This document shows, in pieces, positions 18,201 through 26,147 of a stretch of 64,000 bases of DNA. A program made the translations under genes and the position numbers. This DNA comes from JABILX01 sp041648305 (lineage in GTDB: Bacteria > Patescibacteriota > Gracilibacteria > UBA1369 > LOWO2-01-FULL-3): positions 1 to 64,000 of the forward strand of contig JBAZPI010000001.1 of assembly GCA_041648305.1 (NCBI GenBank), in the 5' to 3' direction. Under the pieces are notes generated by a model. It was given only the letters and a program-made list of their open reading frames with translations. It searched no databases and was not told where the DNA came from. Position 1 is the stretch's first letter. Every line of letters starts with the position of its first letter.

Positions 18201-18440
18201 CTCTTTTTTTGGCAAAGATTCTCCTAGTTTCTTGCCGACATCGGAAAGACGCGTCCTCAGCATTTTTATCTTCAAAAACTCAGAATTGGCATCAATGTCT
18301 CCCGGATCTGCCTCTATTTTAGATACCAAACGTTTGTAAATCTTATCAAGCTGATCGCCTAATTTCTTATCAAGCTTCTTTATCGATTCAATATCCGCCT
18401 CATGTTGTTCCAAATCACTATTTTGTTCGAAATCCGGCAT
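12276..18440 (-). CDS. Giant hypothetical protein, 2054 aa
   Basis: Not recognised. It has no N-terminal signal peptide and begins with a Glu/Lys/Asp-rich helical region. Residues ~550-640 look like helical repeats. Residues ~910-1060 hold a long small-residue hydrophobic region (Ala/Gly/Val-rich). Near residue 1570 there is another hydrophobic stretch running into TMQGCDAL, like a lipoprotein signal embedded in the middle of the chain, with a further hydrophobic stretch following. The third hydrophobic region is at ~1885-1900. The C-terminus has an Ala/Gly/Lys-rich linker and a final helical domain. It may be a membrane-spanning or membrane-deforming scaffold, or several ancestral genes fused. 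It sits inside a six-gene operon with 11-29 nt gaps. Confidence 0.75.
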   Translation of the reverse strand: MPDFEQNSDLEQHEADIESIKKLDKKLGDQLDKIYKRLVSKIEADPGDIDANSEFLKIKMLRTRLSDVGKKLGESLPKKEKAAVLQDVANIATELRGSLYKFDIAEDTISSFGEEKDKSIDDRIREALEKNPEEIQKEKLKEVENLLISAVDIQTMLKERYFTVSGPEICRRYYLDIMNRALDRNISYVLAVLSGNKDVLHFEEILEKTDTLSLNSKELRGLERGLGVDPQSLDGAMKLLQMRVNEADDLLRNVDNIATFNNSANGLADVVDYAMLTGVVDSEKVDELWNEADAAFKESNALLLTPASGVFKDELAVFDRFSLHGLDQRSDIRALKELALGLKAVKTPEFELYLSVVREIDEEKSDKELIASYKKLNAKISGTSDSLIEKYGPIIGWKFFEILESIKQELINREVMRQIESGEFKLDGLLDLAKTRSGFVKVYEATDDFGYVRRTREGFDESGDVSSSSEVEDINAILEKSDAYLILVKEGKGLRVYFTQKFYVDNGKLQTEEGKKSLSETPDALAALQEISSEVASFNTSKKIIVEKYLMENVETNSLIKDFYRGNLSLAAGDMKKAKEAYLSFLNGYKKTQDVGVSENQLLEAKTNLKNIAKLELIQIFKGIDEIITSIDYDIYHKKQLGGMWPKEGREIVRYLTTQKEALSLASDLLKSDDDVVTVEQALTVPLTPGKLKDFDLLSDLRWANDSLYQRKLGQKLGQKDLYHAAQYFYEQSFGGLIGKFANLEYEGGKFVFEKYYAEHSGNTDTKKKALDRATEARDHELERIEGDISLLNEEMGKVMRNGSRSGELSHLKDELIKLDARKAELESADYLAKLEEQILKGLIVEEYRQALFGEVTEWAKKNREKDANAYTWLNEFEGHYADTDSSWYEFWGGTDKERAEFLSGLVFDIPMVVVSGGIAGLVGKKVAMIAARKLAVEELTKLTLRQVARKAGMSALARTMAARGTGFLVECETFNTITLAGSSISAGRLDQFTNPMQHLKGLGHTLVTLGTLKVTGAALHRVPGMRSFAGQYALTPVVDTAALTTTQYVLEGGDIDVRKAIRSNLVLSFGIRAGHGLAGLNSSPVSKSGRATREARKQVIESDLKGTLPEATLEGGVFTRWSGKRKASTQADYVADYVLDSGVVDARGNPTSKGVFEGMTLSEAHGLAKFARERGLDVEFLAERCKTGQERLELQRRVVELERSGLKEANAGEQYLEMYRATGLNRAVFEAFVASPNAKMSAVYEVHKFLSNNPEAGGRLVEGMSNVDGYDFIEFVLESNLSFEFVEAKCKTAVEKVSLLREYGELESTTSFDRKGRVSMDTESYITTLNGKNGLALSILTSKKGISLVVEKGADKAAVRRVEKISEWFTNEPFAAKECIDGMTPKEALEFLDFSTELGQSASNWVVKGLSAKEKMGVVSRVRELSDKFGTNKNGKLNVTEKDIIEEFKTGKEGRFVAEVLFSRSARKVDFSLENIYEVFEFTDSFEFGSKLLLEHLKQHPKDAEKIIDGLQDIIKELAPKMGDLGPTFADDLNALASKSPKYRLLVALYRALPGLPKKSATTLALLITSAFTMQGCDALDALLGAGKIVWNAIDIAFYGGMIPVGVAVAIDVNYRANMVRDAQNVAEDIMNIVTNTNMPLAAVGDPFVGLRPMALRQVRGHGGTALLLGNGELAVLRRVVDVLQRLSISGMRTNNMRRYRAGISGLAGRFDTELVSNIDVTAIPQPSREFDTVLRARNSINETLENIQRLNAELAGLRGGDQRRVDIVNQIGLLERQLNLVVDGAERTRIGGEIQVLRDELNRLPVRNDDRVRQIGDELTALEAQLLRDLTAYQTAYNGFSTAFGGLMNNFRVATGWGRAWEGIKIPFRPALFSPDGALNIHRLYIYAPFIVASALKLLALYGGSSSGGDDKPSEGDKEAAGAAGKEAGKTKKQEAGQAREKTEGARPNVPVRGNKERLVSKSDYAAPEGYIKQAKVLIEALSVKRDMTDEVAGLEQAIHKIDVLRGRVAPDPAVDVSVDRAADLQQAIGELKALIKYCRALLTQAEAQRYK

Positions 18441-18451
18441 ATTTATATTTG

Positions 18452-18712
18452 TTAACTGAATTTTTTAATGGTTTCCAAAACTTCTTTAACCAAGTCTCCT
18501 CCGGTGGGATCGTGTTTCAACGCTACCCTTATATATACGTTCTCAACTTTTGTTTTTGCGTCTTTGAACTTTTTGTATACGAAACTTATTTCGTCATCCG
18601 TCATGTTTTCAGCTTTTTTCTCCCACTCTTCTCTGAAATTTTCATCGAGAAAATCACATTCATTTATGATTTTTTTTAAGCTCTGTGGTGTGGGTTTAGT
18701 TTGAAGTGGCAT
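18452..18712 (-). CDS. Small hypothetical protein, 86 aa, giant-protein operon
   Basis: Not recognised. It is a charged helical protein (e.g. NFREEWEKKAENM) with no cysteine pair, signal or membrane segment other than one Cys near residue 19. It is placed between two long genes with 11- and 12-nt gaps, so it is almost certainly translated from the same message. It could be a small partner or chaperone of the neighbouring giant protein (inference from position only). Confidence 0.7.
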   Translation of the reverse strand: MPLQTKPTPQSLKKIINECDFLDENFREEWEKKAENMTDDEISFVYKKFKDAKTKVENVYIRVALKHDPTGGDLVKEVLETIKKFS

Positions 18713-18724
18713 ATTTAATTTTAT

Positions 18725-19732
18725 TTATTTAGAATATTTATCTATCCAATTCTCGACAGCTTCCAACGCTTTCAAATTTCTAGCATCCGTCTCTACTCTA
18801 CTCCCGTCATAATCAATATTTTCGCCTTCAGTAAATATCTTCTTCCATTCTAATTCAGAAATGGAGAAAGCTTTTTCTTCACAAAGCTTGATAACCTCTT
18901 GAGCAAAGCTTTTTCTGCTTGCAAGTTCAGCACCATAAGTCCCCTCGAAATCATAGTTCAAACTCTCAAACTGCGTTAGCAATTGATCTTCATCAGCAAC
19001 GGCCAATTCTTTTTCTCCTTCGGCTTTTCCCCCCTCTACCTCCAAAGCCCTTTGAGCCCAATAAGCAGCTCTTTTCATATTATCTTCGTAATAATCCATA
19101 CCAGGCTCGATTTCTTTCAGTTTCAATTCCAAAAACGCAATGGCCTTGTCAAGTGAAAGATCGTTTGTCATTGGAGCCCCCCCACTAGGATCCTCTCCTG
19201 AGACCACTGGGAATGTAGTGTCATATTTAGCTTTAAGATCTGTCTTTAAACTCACCATATTATCAACTGTTTTTTGGATTTCTTCCCCATGATGCTTGTA
19301 AATTGGAGTCGAAGAATAAAAACCATTCTGAGCTTTTTTATGTTGCTCTACCTGTTGAGGAATATCACCAATCTGTTCTTTCAACTGTTTGATTTCATTA
19401 TCGGTTATTTCTTTTAAACGCTCACATTCGAGTAATTGTCTCTCAAAACCTTTATATACCAGAAGTTCATCATTGTAGAGTCCGGTGTATCTAATTTCCA
19501 AGTTATGGTAATACCAGTAAGAATCTGAAAACTCCGTCGAATCTTCTAAAGGATCAGGCTTATCGGAAGCAAGGTACCTAACGTTCAAATTATCAACATT
19601 ATGACCAATCCAATTGGCCCCTCTCTCAAGGGGTCCCCAAACTTTACTTGCTGCAGATCTGATATCTCCCCACGCTTCGTCAACAAACTCCTCAAAATCT
19701 TTATAAACCAATCTGTTTTCTTTGTAATTCAT
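18725..19732 (-). CDS. Hypothetical protein, 335 aa, giant-protein operon
   Basis: Not recognised. Residues 4-13 (KENRLVYKDF) closely match residues 17-26 of the 1118-aa operon partner (KENRVVFEDL), so the two may share a short docking or targeting peptide. The body is helical with Tyr-rich segments (SDSYWYYHNLE) and a probable coiled coil at ~100-135. There is no membrane segment. It is the second gene of the operon. Confidence 0.7.
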   Translation of the reverse strand: MNYKENRLVYKDFEEFVDEAWGDIRSAASKVWGPLERGANWIGHNVDNLNVRYLASDKPDPLEDSTEFSDSYWYYHNLEIRYTGLYNDELLVYKGFERQLLECERLKEITDNEIKQLKEQIGDIPQQVEQHKKAQNGFYSSTPIYKHHGEEIQKTVDNMVSLKTDLKAKYDTTFPVVSGEDPSGGAPMTNDLSLDKAIAFLELKLKEIEPGMDYYEDNMKRAAYWAQRALEVEGGKAEGEKELAVADEDQLLTQFESLNYDFEGTYGAELASRKSFAQEVIKLCEEKAFSISELEWKKIFTEGENIDYDGSRVETDARNLKALEAVENWIDKYSK

Positions 19733-19743
19733 GAATTCAAAAA

Positions 19744-22700
19744 TTAATGTTTAATAAAAAACTCAGCAATTTTATCTCCAGTATCGACTGCCGAAATAAA
19801 TTTTGGCTGGAGCAGATGACCTTTCAATCTTTGGGCGCAATCCTCCATCATATTCATTTGCCAAGATCTCCTTCCATCCTTCCCACCCGCAGTCTTATAA
19901 ATAATATCCACATCGACATCCAATTGGCCTCCTCCAACGTAATCATTGTCATAATACTCTCTCATTTGTTGACTATTAATTCCGGGCAGCGCAGTATAAT
20001 AATCCAAAACCTCCTTGTATTTTTTCTTCAATTCCACTTTAAGCTCTGCAAGCGTATACGGTAGATTCTCATCAATAGGATCCAACGCCGCGGCCGTTCC
20101 CTCAGTCGTCTTCCATGTATCATAATCCTTAATTTCCCATTGAGAACTGATCGGAGCTGGAATATTAAACGTTGTATACCCTCCTTTCAGGAAAGTCAGA
20201 GATTTAGCGGTAACTTGTTGTTCAACGTATAAGAAATATTGCTCCTTGTATCTCATCTCTTCGCCATACTTGGCATCATCCAAACTCGTTTCATCAAGCC
20301 CGATCGTATAATACGAATACACATCAAACAATCTCGCGGCTATACTGTGATAATCTTCTTTCAAGTCACCCGCCTGAAGATCTAAATGATTGTAAATACT
20401 GTTCTCAAACCTTCTCACAGCGAACTTATAAGACGCGCTGAATAATCCGGCGCTCTTCAAAGGTTCTATAACATTGTTTACAAACTCTTCTCTGGTCCAA
20501 TCGTCACCACTCTTCCCGAGTGCAAGCTTTGATACTACCTTGAATTCAGCTTCTACGTAACTCAACCTGTCAGAAATAACTTTTTCTTGGTCGTTAATAT
20601 CGGCAAGTAACTTACATTTCTTTAATTGTAGTCCGTACGCGTTCATAATCATGGCCTTTTTCGCCAAAACTACCGAATTCGTATAATACTCAGGGACGCT
20701 TCCGGCAAGAATTACACCCTTAAGCGGAACAATGTCAGCTCCTCCGGTAAATATCGAAGCCAATTTCTTGCCCAAATGCATGACGTACTCCTTGGGGAAG
20801 TTGCCAACCAATTCATTAAACCTATCAAACACCTTAAACGGTCCTTTCTCATCCTGATCCAACGCCCTCAAATACGCCTCTCTGAATTCGGAACTTTGGA
20901 CCAATTCTTTCTCCTGCTCGGGGTCTACTGAAGAAAATTTCTCAGCCTTGGCCTCGGTTCCTTTGTCATATTGCATCTCAAGTTCGAGACCTTGCGGAAA
21001 TTTCAAAACAAATTTCCCGTCCTTTTCGGGCATATCTTCGAAATCAATTTGGCCCGCAGCCGCAAAAGCGTTCAAAGCGTCATATTCTTTCGTTCCCAAA
21101 ACTTTATTTATGATCAATTGTCCGTATCGATACCTTGAACTCATCATTTCATCTATATAAATCGGTTCTTTCACCCCATCGGAATGGATCCTTGCTTTCG
21201 TTCCATTTTCGACAAACTCAACCCTGACTTTGCTTGGCATTGAGGCAATTCCATACTCTGGCACCGCAGGCATCGTGATCTGGCCGGCCCAGTACTGCCC
21301 GTCGTATTTAAGCCCGCTCGCGTCTCCTCTGGAAGCGGTAACGTCAGCAAGCAATTCGGCAACTCTGACTCTGACAGCGGCATCAAGTTTGGCCCTGAAT
21401 GTCTCTTTATTTAGATCCTTCAGATTATAGCTTGCCACAGGAGTCGATCCAAGTTCGGATTCATTCACAAGATAAAAACGATAAGATCTTCCTTTTTCCT
21501 TTGAGTCAAAAATCTTAACCATCAACGGGAAGCCTTTATACTTAGCGTGAATGTACGGTTTCCCTACAACTTGTGCTCCAAGTTCGAAATCCTTGATCCC
21601 GGCCAAAACACCTCCCTCTCCGGTAAGTTCATTTGTTGCCTGATCGAGAAGTTTATCGTCCCAAGGCTGTTCCGTAAAATTCGAAGCGTAAATTGATAAC
21701 TGATCAATCAACGCATGCAAAGTATAGTTATCGCTTGTTTCCCTCAAAAATTTCTCTTCAAAAGTGATTTTTTCAGTAGGCAAAGTGCTTGATTCATACA
21801 TCCTTTTCAGCCCGACCAAGGTTGCGAACAACCTTCGCGATGTATCATTGTATAATTTTTGCTTCGCGCTCAAAGGCCCGGGGTATCCCACAGGCGGTTT
21901 GGCCGCCAATAAATCAGGATCAAAATATCCATTTATTGAAGCATGGGTAAGGTGAACCATGCCGTTTTCAGCGGCGGCAGTATCACTTGCCATCGCCTTG
22001 TACAAATCTTTGACATTCGCGTTTCCCAGAGTTGCAGCGAGACTCACATCGATAGTTTTCAGATAAGGTTCAGGCGCATATCTTTGCATCTGCGCAAGTT
22101 TCTCAAAAGCAGTTCCTTTCAAATCAGCATCGATTCCTTTCCCCCAAATTTTCTTAAAAGTATCAGGAGCGGCTATCGCCGTCACAGCGTAAATTCCAAC
22201 CGCCCATGGCAGATATTTCTTAACCGAAACCATCAAAGGAGAGCTGCTCGTACTCAATTGTTTATAAACCGCAAACAATGCCCATGCGGCAGCGCCGTAA
22301 AGCGCCAATTTAGAATAATCCCTTTCTTCAAATGCTGTCACTAAATCAGAGCCGATTTCTTCAACTTTATCTACTAATTTTGTAGTCAGAGGTTCATGCT
22401 TTTTCTCACGCTGAGAAGCATCCAAATTGAGATATGATGATTGCTGCTCGAGCAAAGTTTCCTTAACAGACTGGAAGTAAGTGAGAGCCATAATGAACAT
22501 TTGCCCACCGCGTCCATCAACGATTTCATCGCTGGAAATGAGGTCTAGGCTGTTTCCCTCTGCCGGGAACTGATACATTCGTCTTCGCGCGTCATTCTCA
22601 AATTCATGCTCATAACAGTAACTTAATTGATTTTTCATCCAATCCAAATCCGCCTTGCCGAAAGCGCCCGTAGCCAGCAAAGTATCATACAATTTGTCGA

Positions 22701-23100
22701 GTTTCTCCTTCGAATGAAATTCGAAAAGTTCAGGACTCAAATTCATCGACTTCCTCTGTTCAAATAGTCTCATCCTGTCAACTCTTTGAAGCCTTTGTTG
22801 ATCTCTATCAACATCCGCTAATTTTTCTTTACGTTTCAATCTTTCACGCTCTCTACTGGAAGCACTAAGTGTTTTTACCTCTTTCTCTCGTCTCTCTCTT
22901 GCTGCTTCAGCCTCTTCTTTCTCTCTTGCCTCTAATGGCGCTCCGGGCGCTGCACCGGGCGCTGCCCCAGGCGCTGCTCCGGGCACTGCTCCAGGCACTG
23001 CCCCAGGCGCTGCTCCAGGAGTCAGATCCTCGAACACAACTCGATTCTCCTTGAACAAATTCTTGAAAAATTCAAAGGGATTGAAATTCATTTTGGACAT
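19744..23100 (-). CDS. Large hypothetical membrane-associated protein, 1118 aa
   Basis: Not recognised. The order is a short N-terminal segment with KENRVVFEDL, a PGA(A/V) tetrapeptide repeat (~28-52), an Arg/Glu-rich helix (~55-115), and a helical domain. Two hydrophobic segments follow at ~258-275 (ALYGAAAWALFAVY) and ~293-312 (YLPWAVGIYAVTAIAAP), consistent with a membrane hairpin. A long mixed domain of about 800 residues follows. It is the first gene of the operon, with a good promoter upstream. No enzymatic motif is seen. A structural or secretion-scaffold role is possible, but it is inferred only from architecture. Confidence 0.75.
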   Translation of the reverse strand: MSKMNFNPFEFFKNLFKENRVVFEDLTPGAAPGAVPGAVPGAAPGAAPGAAPGAPLEAREKEEAEAARERREKEVKTLSASSRERERLKRKEKLADVDRDQQRLQRVDRMRLFEQRKSMNLSPELFEFHSKEKLDKLYDTLLATGAFGKADLDWMKNQLSYCYEHEFENDARRRMYQFPAEGNSLDLISSDEIVDGRGGQMFIMALTYFQSVKETLLEQQSSYLNLDASQREKKHEPLTTKLVDKVEEIGSDLVTAFEERDYSKLALYGAAAWALFAVYKQLSTSSSPLMVSVKKYLPWAVGIYAVTAIAAPDTFKKIWGKGIDADLKGTAFEKLAQMQRYAPEPYLKTIDVSLAATLGNANVKDLYKAMASDTAAAENGMVHLTHASINGYFDPDLLAAKPPVGYPGPLSAKQKLYNDTSRRLFATLVGLKRMYESSTLPTEKITFEEKFLRETSDNYTLHALIDQLSIYASNFTEQPWDDKLLDQATNELTGEGGVLAGIKDFELGAQVVGKPYIHAKYKGFPLMVKIFDSKEKGRSYRFYLVNESELGSTPVASYNLKDLNKETFRAKLDAAVRVRVAELLADVTASRGDASGLKYDGQYWAGQITMPAVPEYGIASMPSKVRVEFVENGTKARIHSDGVKEPIYIDEMMSSRYRYGQLIINKVLGTKEYDALNAFAAAGQIDFEDMPEKDGKFVLKFPQGLELEMQYDKGTEAKAEKFSSVDPEQEKELVQSSEFREAYLRALDQDEKGPFKVFDRFNELVGNFPKEYVMHLGKKLASIFTGGADIVPLKGVILAGSVPEYYTNSVVLAKKAMIMNAYGLQLKKCKLLADINDQEKVISDRLSYVEAEFKVVSKLALGKSGDDWTREEFVNNVIEPLKSAGLFSASYKFAVRRFENSIYNHLDLQAGDLKEDYHSIAARLFDVYSYYTIGLDETSLDDAKYGEEMRYKEQYFLYVEQQVTAKSLTFLKGGYTTFNIPAPISSQWEIKDYDTWKTTEGTAAALDPIDENLPYTLAELKVELKKKYKEVLDYYTALPGINSQQMREYYDNDYVGGGQLDVDVDIIYKTAGGKDGRRSWQMNMMEDCAQRLKGHLLQPKFISAVDTGDKIAEFFIKH

Positions 23101-23134
23101 AGTTTTGGTATTTATTTTTTAAATTTATCATGAA

Positions 23135-23163
23135 AGTATACCCCATTTCGGGAAAAAACTCAA
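23135..23163 (-). promoter_or_regulatory. Promoter of the giant-protein operon
   Basis: Minus strand TTGAGT (23163-23158), 17-bp spacer, TATACT (23140-23135). The leader to the first ATG at 23100 is about 28 nt and AT-rich. Confidence 0.6.
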
Positions 23164-23232
23164 TACTATATATACAATAAACCCAAATTTTGCCAAATGT
23201 ATTTTGCAGTAGAGGATTTCGTGGGAAATTCA

Positions 23233-23261
23233 TTGCTAAAACCATCCTCCCCTGATAGGAT
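23233..23261 (+). promoter_or_regulatory. Promoter of tig
   Basis: TTGCTA (23233-23238), 17-bp spacer, TAGGAT (23256-23261) with TG at the extended -10 position, about 36 nt before the tig ATG. Confidence 0.55.
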
Positions 23262-23296
23262 TTCAAACGTTAGAGGTCTCCTTGTAACCAAATTTT

Positions 23297-24658
23297 ATGA
23301 AATACGAACTAAAACGATTGCCAAAATCAGAAGTGAAGCTAACGATAGAGGTAACAGTCGAGGAACTTCAAAGACACAAAGAAAAAGCTGCAGAAGACAT
23401 CTCGAAAGAGGTCAAAATCTCAGGATTTAGACCTGGACACGCTCCACTCCATATTCTCGAACAATACGTCGACAAAAAACAAATTCTCGCGCACGCATAT
23501 GAGATAGCGGTCCAAATGAGCTACGCAGAAGCGGTGGTCAAAGAGAAACTGCAGATTGTTTCACGCCCGAAGATCAAATTTATCTCTGATACGACGAAGG
23601 ACGGTGAACCTTTGAAATTTGAAGCCGAAGTCGCGGTTCTCCCGGAAGTGAAGATCAAAGGGCACAAAGACATTAAAATCTCCAAAGAAGAAGTGAAAGT
23701 CACGGAAAAAGAAATCGACGAAGTGATCGAAGATCTTAAAAAGCATTACACGGAGTGGAAGGACGTTGATCGTCCGGTAAAGAAAGGGGATAGAGTGGAG
23801 GTCGATTTTGAAGGCTTCGAACCAAGCGCGCCCGAAGGGCAGCGCCATGCAGCTCACGAGCCCGAAGCCGCCAAACCCGGCAAAGCCGCCATCCCCGCCG
23901 ATCTTAAACCCATTCCAAGCACTGCTTCGAAGAATCATCCGGTCATTGTCGGCGAAAATACGATGGTTCCGGGCTTCGAGGAGGAGATTGTCGGCATGAA
24001 AAAAGACGAGAAAAAAGAATTCACACTCGCTTTCCCCAAGGACTATCACAAAAAAGATTTTCAGAACAAAAAAGTCCTTTTTAAGCTCGAATTAAAACGC
24101 ATAGAAGAAGGAATCGCCACGGAACTCAACGAAACCTTGATTGAAAAAATCACCGGACAAAAAATGTCAGTCGAGGAATTCAAAAAAGACGTAAAACGCA
24201 ACATTGAAGCCCAAAAAACGCAAAAAGCCGAGCAAGACAGAGAAAATAAATACATTGAAGAACTCCTTAAAAAAGTCGAAGTTGAAGTTCCCGAAGCGCT
24301 GATCGATGAAGAATTGGATTTTATCATCAAAGACATGGAGGATGACCTAATGCGTCGCGGATTACCATTCGACAAATTTCTCGAGCACACGAAAATGACC
24401 GTGGAACGCCTCAGAGAAAAGTACAAAAAAGAAGCTGAAAAACGGATCAAAACCCGCCTCGCGATCACGCACATAATCGACGAAGAAAAGATTGCTGTAA
24501 CAGATGAAGAAGTCGAGAAAGAGGTCGCGAAAATCGTCGAATTATATCCCGAAGATCAAAGGAAAAAAATCAGAGACGGAATTTACACCGACAAAGAAAA
24601 TTTCAAGATCAAAAATCGACTACTTATAAGGAAGTTTTTCGACCTGGCTTTCGCATAG
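23297..24658 (+). CDS. tig: Trigger factor (ribosome-associated chaperone)
   Basis: Binds nascent chains at the ribosome exit tunnel. The 453-aa product has the three-domain layout. The N-terminal ribosome-binding domain carries the signature loop GFRPGHAP. A FKBP-type PPIase domain (~150-275) has VIVGENTMVPGFEEEIVGM. The C-terminal chaperone domain is long and helical. The PPIase domain has an insertion of about 35 residues (Ala/Pro/Glu-rich, ~177-212) between the first strand and the GENTMVPG strand, longer than in typical trigger factors. clpP/clpX, common neighbours, are not in the window. Confidence 0.93.
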   Translation: MKYELKRLPKSEVKLTIEVTVEELQRHKEKAAEDISKEVKISGFRPGHAPLHILEQYVDKKQILAHAYEIAVQMSYAEAVVKEKLQIVSRPKIKFISDTTKDGEPLKFEAEVAVLPEVKIKGHKDIKISKEEVKVTEKEIDEVIEDLKKHYTEWKDVDRPVKKGDRVEVDFEGFEPSAPEGQRHAAHEPEAAKPGKAAIPADLKPIPSTASKNHPVIVGENTMVPGFEEEIVGMKKDEKKEFTLAFPKDYHKKDFQNKKVLFKLELKRIEEGIATELNETLIEKITGQKMSVEEFKKDVKRNIEAQKTQKAEQDRENKYIEELLKKVEVEVPEALIDEELDFIIKDMEDDLMRRGLPFDKFLEHTKMTVERLREKYKKEAEKRIKTRLAITHIIDEEKIAVTDEEVEKEVAKIVELYPEDQRKKIRDGIYTDKENFKIKNRLLIRKFFDLAFA

Positions 24659-24680
24659 AGTGGTGTCTCCGGGGCTACGA

Positions 24681-24890
24681 TTCTCCCGGGGAAATCGCCC
24701 AACCTGTAAACTCTAACCTGCAAACTTTTCCCCGGGGAAATCCGGGTGTTTTTCCCCGGGGAAATCGCCCAACCTGTAAACTCCAACCTGCAAACTTTTC
24801 CTCGGGGAAAAAAACGCATCCCGGGATAACATTCCGGGGTAGAAAAGTTCCAGGTTGGAAAAACGCATCCCGGGATAACATTCCCCGCCG
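24681..24890. repeat. Dispersed palindromic repeat, locus B
   Basis: Two tandem units (24681-24812) with TTTCCCCGGGGAAA palindromes and paired AACCTGTAA/AACCTGCAA words. They are followed by a second type of unit, in which GCATCCCGGGATAACATTCC appears twice about 40 bp apart around GTTCCAGGTTGG. It fills most of the space between tig and the next gene. The rest up to 25037 is AT-rich with no clear gene. Confidence 0.8.
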
Positions 24891-25037
24891 AAAAATCCAT
24901 TTGCATTTTAAAATGAAAGTGTATACATTTTGTGTGCTGAGTACTTTTTGTATTCATGCTTGAGGCACTAAGGGCGCTTCAAAAATCACGTTTTGGAAAA
25001 ATTTCGGGAAAAATTTCGGGGCAATGATTTTAGAACA

Positions 25038-25595
25038 ATGTTAAAAAGGCTTTTTACATCGAACACACGTATCAAGCTGCTCAAAATATTTCTGTTAAAT
25101 CCGAACGAGGAGCATTACATACGACAACTCACACGAGATCTCGACGAGCAGATCAACTCGATTCGCCGAGAGCTGGATAATCTCAAAAGGACGGGCCTGC
25201 TTCGATCAAAAATGAAGTTTAGAAAAAAATACTACTATGTAAATCAAAATTTCATTTTCTTCAACGAATTGCGATCAATAATTCAAAAAAGTGAAAGCGC
25301 AATAACCGAAATTGCGAAAAAAATCGAATCGTTTGGAGATATTAAAATATTAGTCTTTTCAGGCATTTTCATTGATAAAGAAACGGCCGTTGATCTCCTA
25401 ATCGTGGGAACAATCGACAGGGAAAAATTAACGGATTATTTAAATAATCAACTGCCGCTTAAACGCCCGGTCAAATTCACGGTCATGAGCGCAGAGGACT
25501 TCACGTACAGAATAAAATGCAAAGATAAATTCGTTTCCGACATCGTAAAAGATCCGGACAATATAATCCCGATAAAAAAGCTTGATATTGATTAA
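25038..25595 (+). CDS. Winged-helix transcriptional regulator with nucleotidyltransferase-like domain
   Basis: 185 aa from the ATG at 25038. The frame also opens at a TTG at 24993, which is less likely. The N-terminal ~75 residues form a winged helix (HYIRQLTRDLDEQINSIRRELDNLKRTGLL) of the ArsR/MarR-like type. The C-terminal half (FGDIKILVFSGIF...VDLLIVG) looks like the minimal nucleotidyltransferase fold often joined to such helices in CPR genomes, without an obvious full catalytic triad. It probably controls a local operon. The target is unknown. It precedes rplS, which has its own promoter overlapping the end of this gene. Confidence 0.7.
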   Translation: MLKRLFTSNTRIKLLKIFLLNPNEEHYIRQLTRDLDEQINSIRRELDNLKRTGLLRSKMKFRKKYYYVNQNFIFFNELRSIIQKSESAITEIAKKIESFGDIKILVFSGIFIDKETAVDLLIVGTIDREKLTDYLNNQLPLKRPVKFTVMSAEDFTYRIKCKDKFVSDIVKDPDNIIPIKKLDID

Positions 25596-25610
25596 ACGAT
25601 TAAGTATACT
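25582..25610 (+). promoter_or_regulatory. Promoter of rplS
   Basis: TTGATA (25582-25587), 17-bp spacer, TATACT (25605-25610), then the discriminator CCCACTCG, with the CTCG word at the same spacing as at asnS and rpmA. The -35 overlaps the 3' end of the preceding gene. Confidence 0.65.
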
Positions 25611-25640
25611 CCCACTCGATATTTTCGGTAATTCATTGAT

Positions 25641-26141
25641 ATGTCAAATCTAATACTACAAGAATTTCAGAAGAAAAATCTGAAAAAGGTTCCGGCCCTG
25701 GAAGCGGGAATGACCGTTCGTGTTCACCAGAAGATCAAAGAAGGTGAAAAAGAAAGAATCCAAATTTTTGAAGGGTTGGTTATCAAGGTTTCTCATGGAC
25801 ATGCGGTGGATAAAACTTTCATGGTTAGAAGGGTTGTGGAAGGGGTTGGCGTGGAGAAAATTTTCGCCCTTTATTCTCCAAATATCCAAAAGATCGAAAT
25901 CACGAAAAAGTCAAAAGTACGCCGGGCAAAACTTTATTACATGAGGAATAGATTCGGTAAGTCAGCCCGTCTAAAAGGACGATTACTTACAGATGAAGAA
26001 AAAGATAAAGAGATGGAAGAATCGGCCGCAGAGTTGGCAAAACAAGTTGAGGCCGAAGAAGCGAGAAAAAAAGCTGAAGAAGCCAAAGCCGGGGGGGAAA
26101 CTCCGGAAACTCCAGCCGAGACCCCAACCGAAGAAAAATAA
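25641..26141 (+). CDS. rplS: 50S ribosomal protein bL19
   Basis: A large-subunit protein at the 30S-50S interface. The first ~115 of 166 residues match bL19 ([33 protein letters not shown]). The remaining ~50 residues are an acidic Glu/Ala/Lys extension ending in Thr/Pro/Glu repeats, absent from typical bL19 (about 115 aa). Such charged tails recur in this window (S1 protein, lipoproteins). rnhB starts 6 nt after the stop and is likely cotranscribed. Confidence 0.95.
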   Translation: MSNLILQEFQKKNLKKVPALEAGMTVRVHQKIKEGEKERIQIFEGLVIKVSHGHAVDKTFMVRRVVEGVGVEKIFALYSPNIQKIEITKKSKVRRAKLYYMRNRFGKSARLKGRLLTDEEKDKEMEESAAELAKQVEAEEARKKAEEAKAGGETPETPAETPTEEK

Positions 26142-26147
26142 ATTTTT

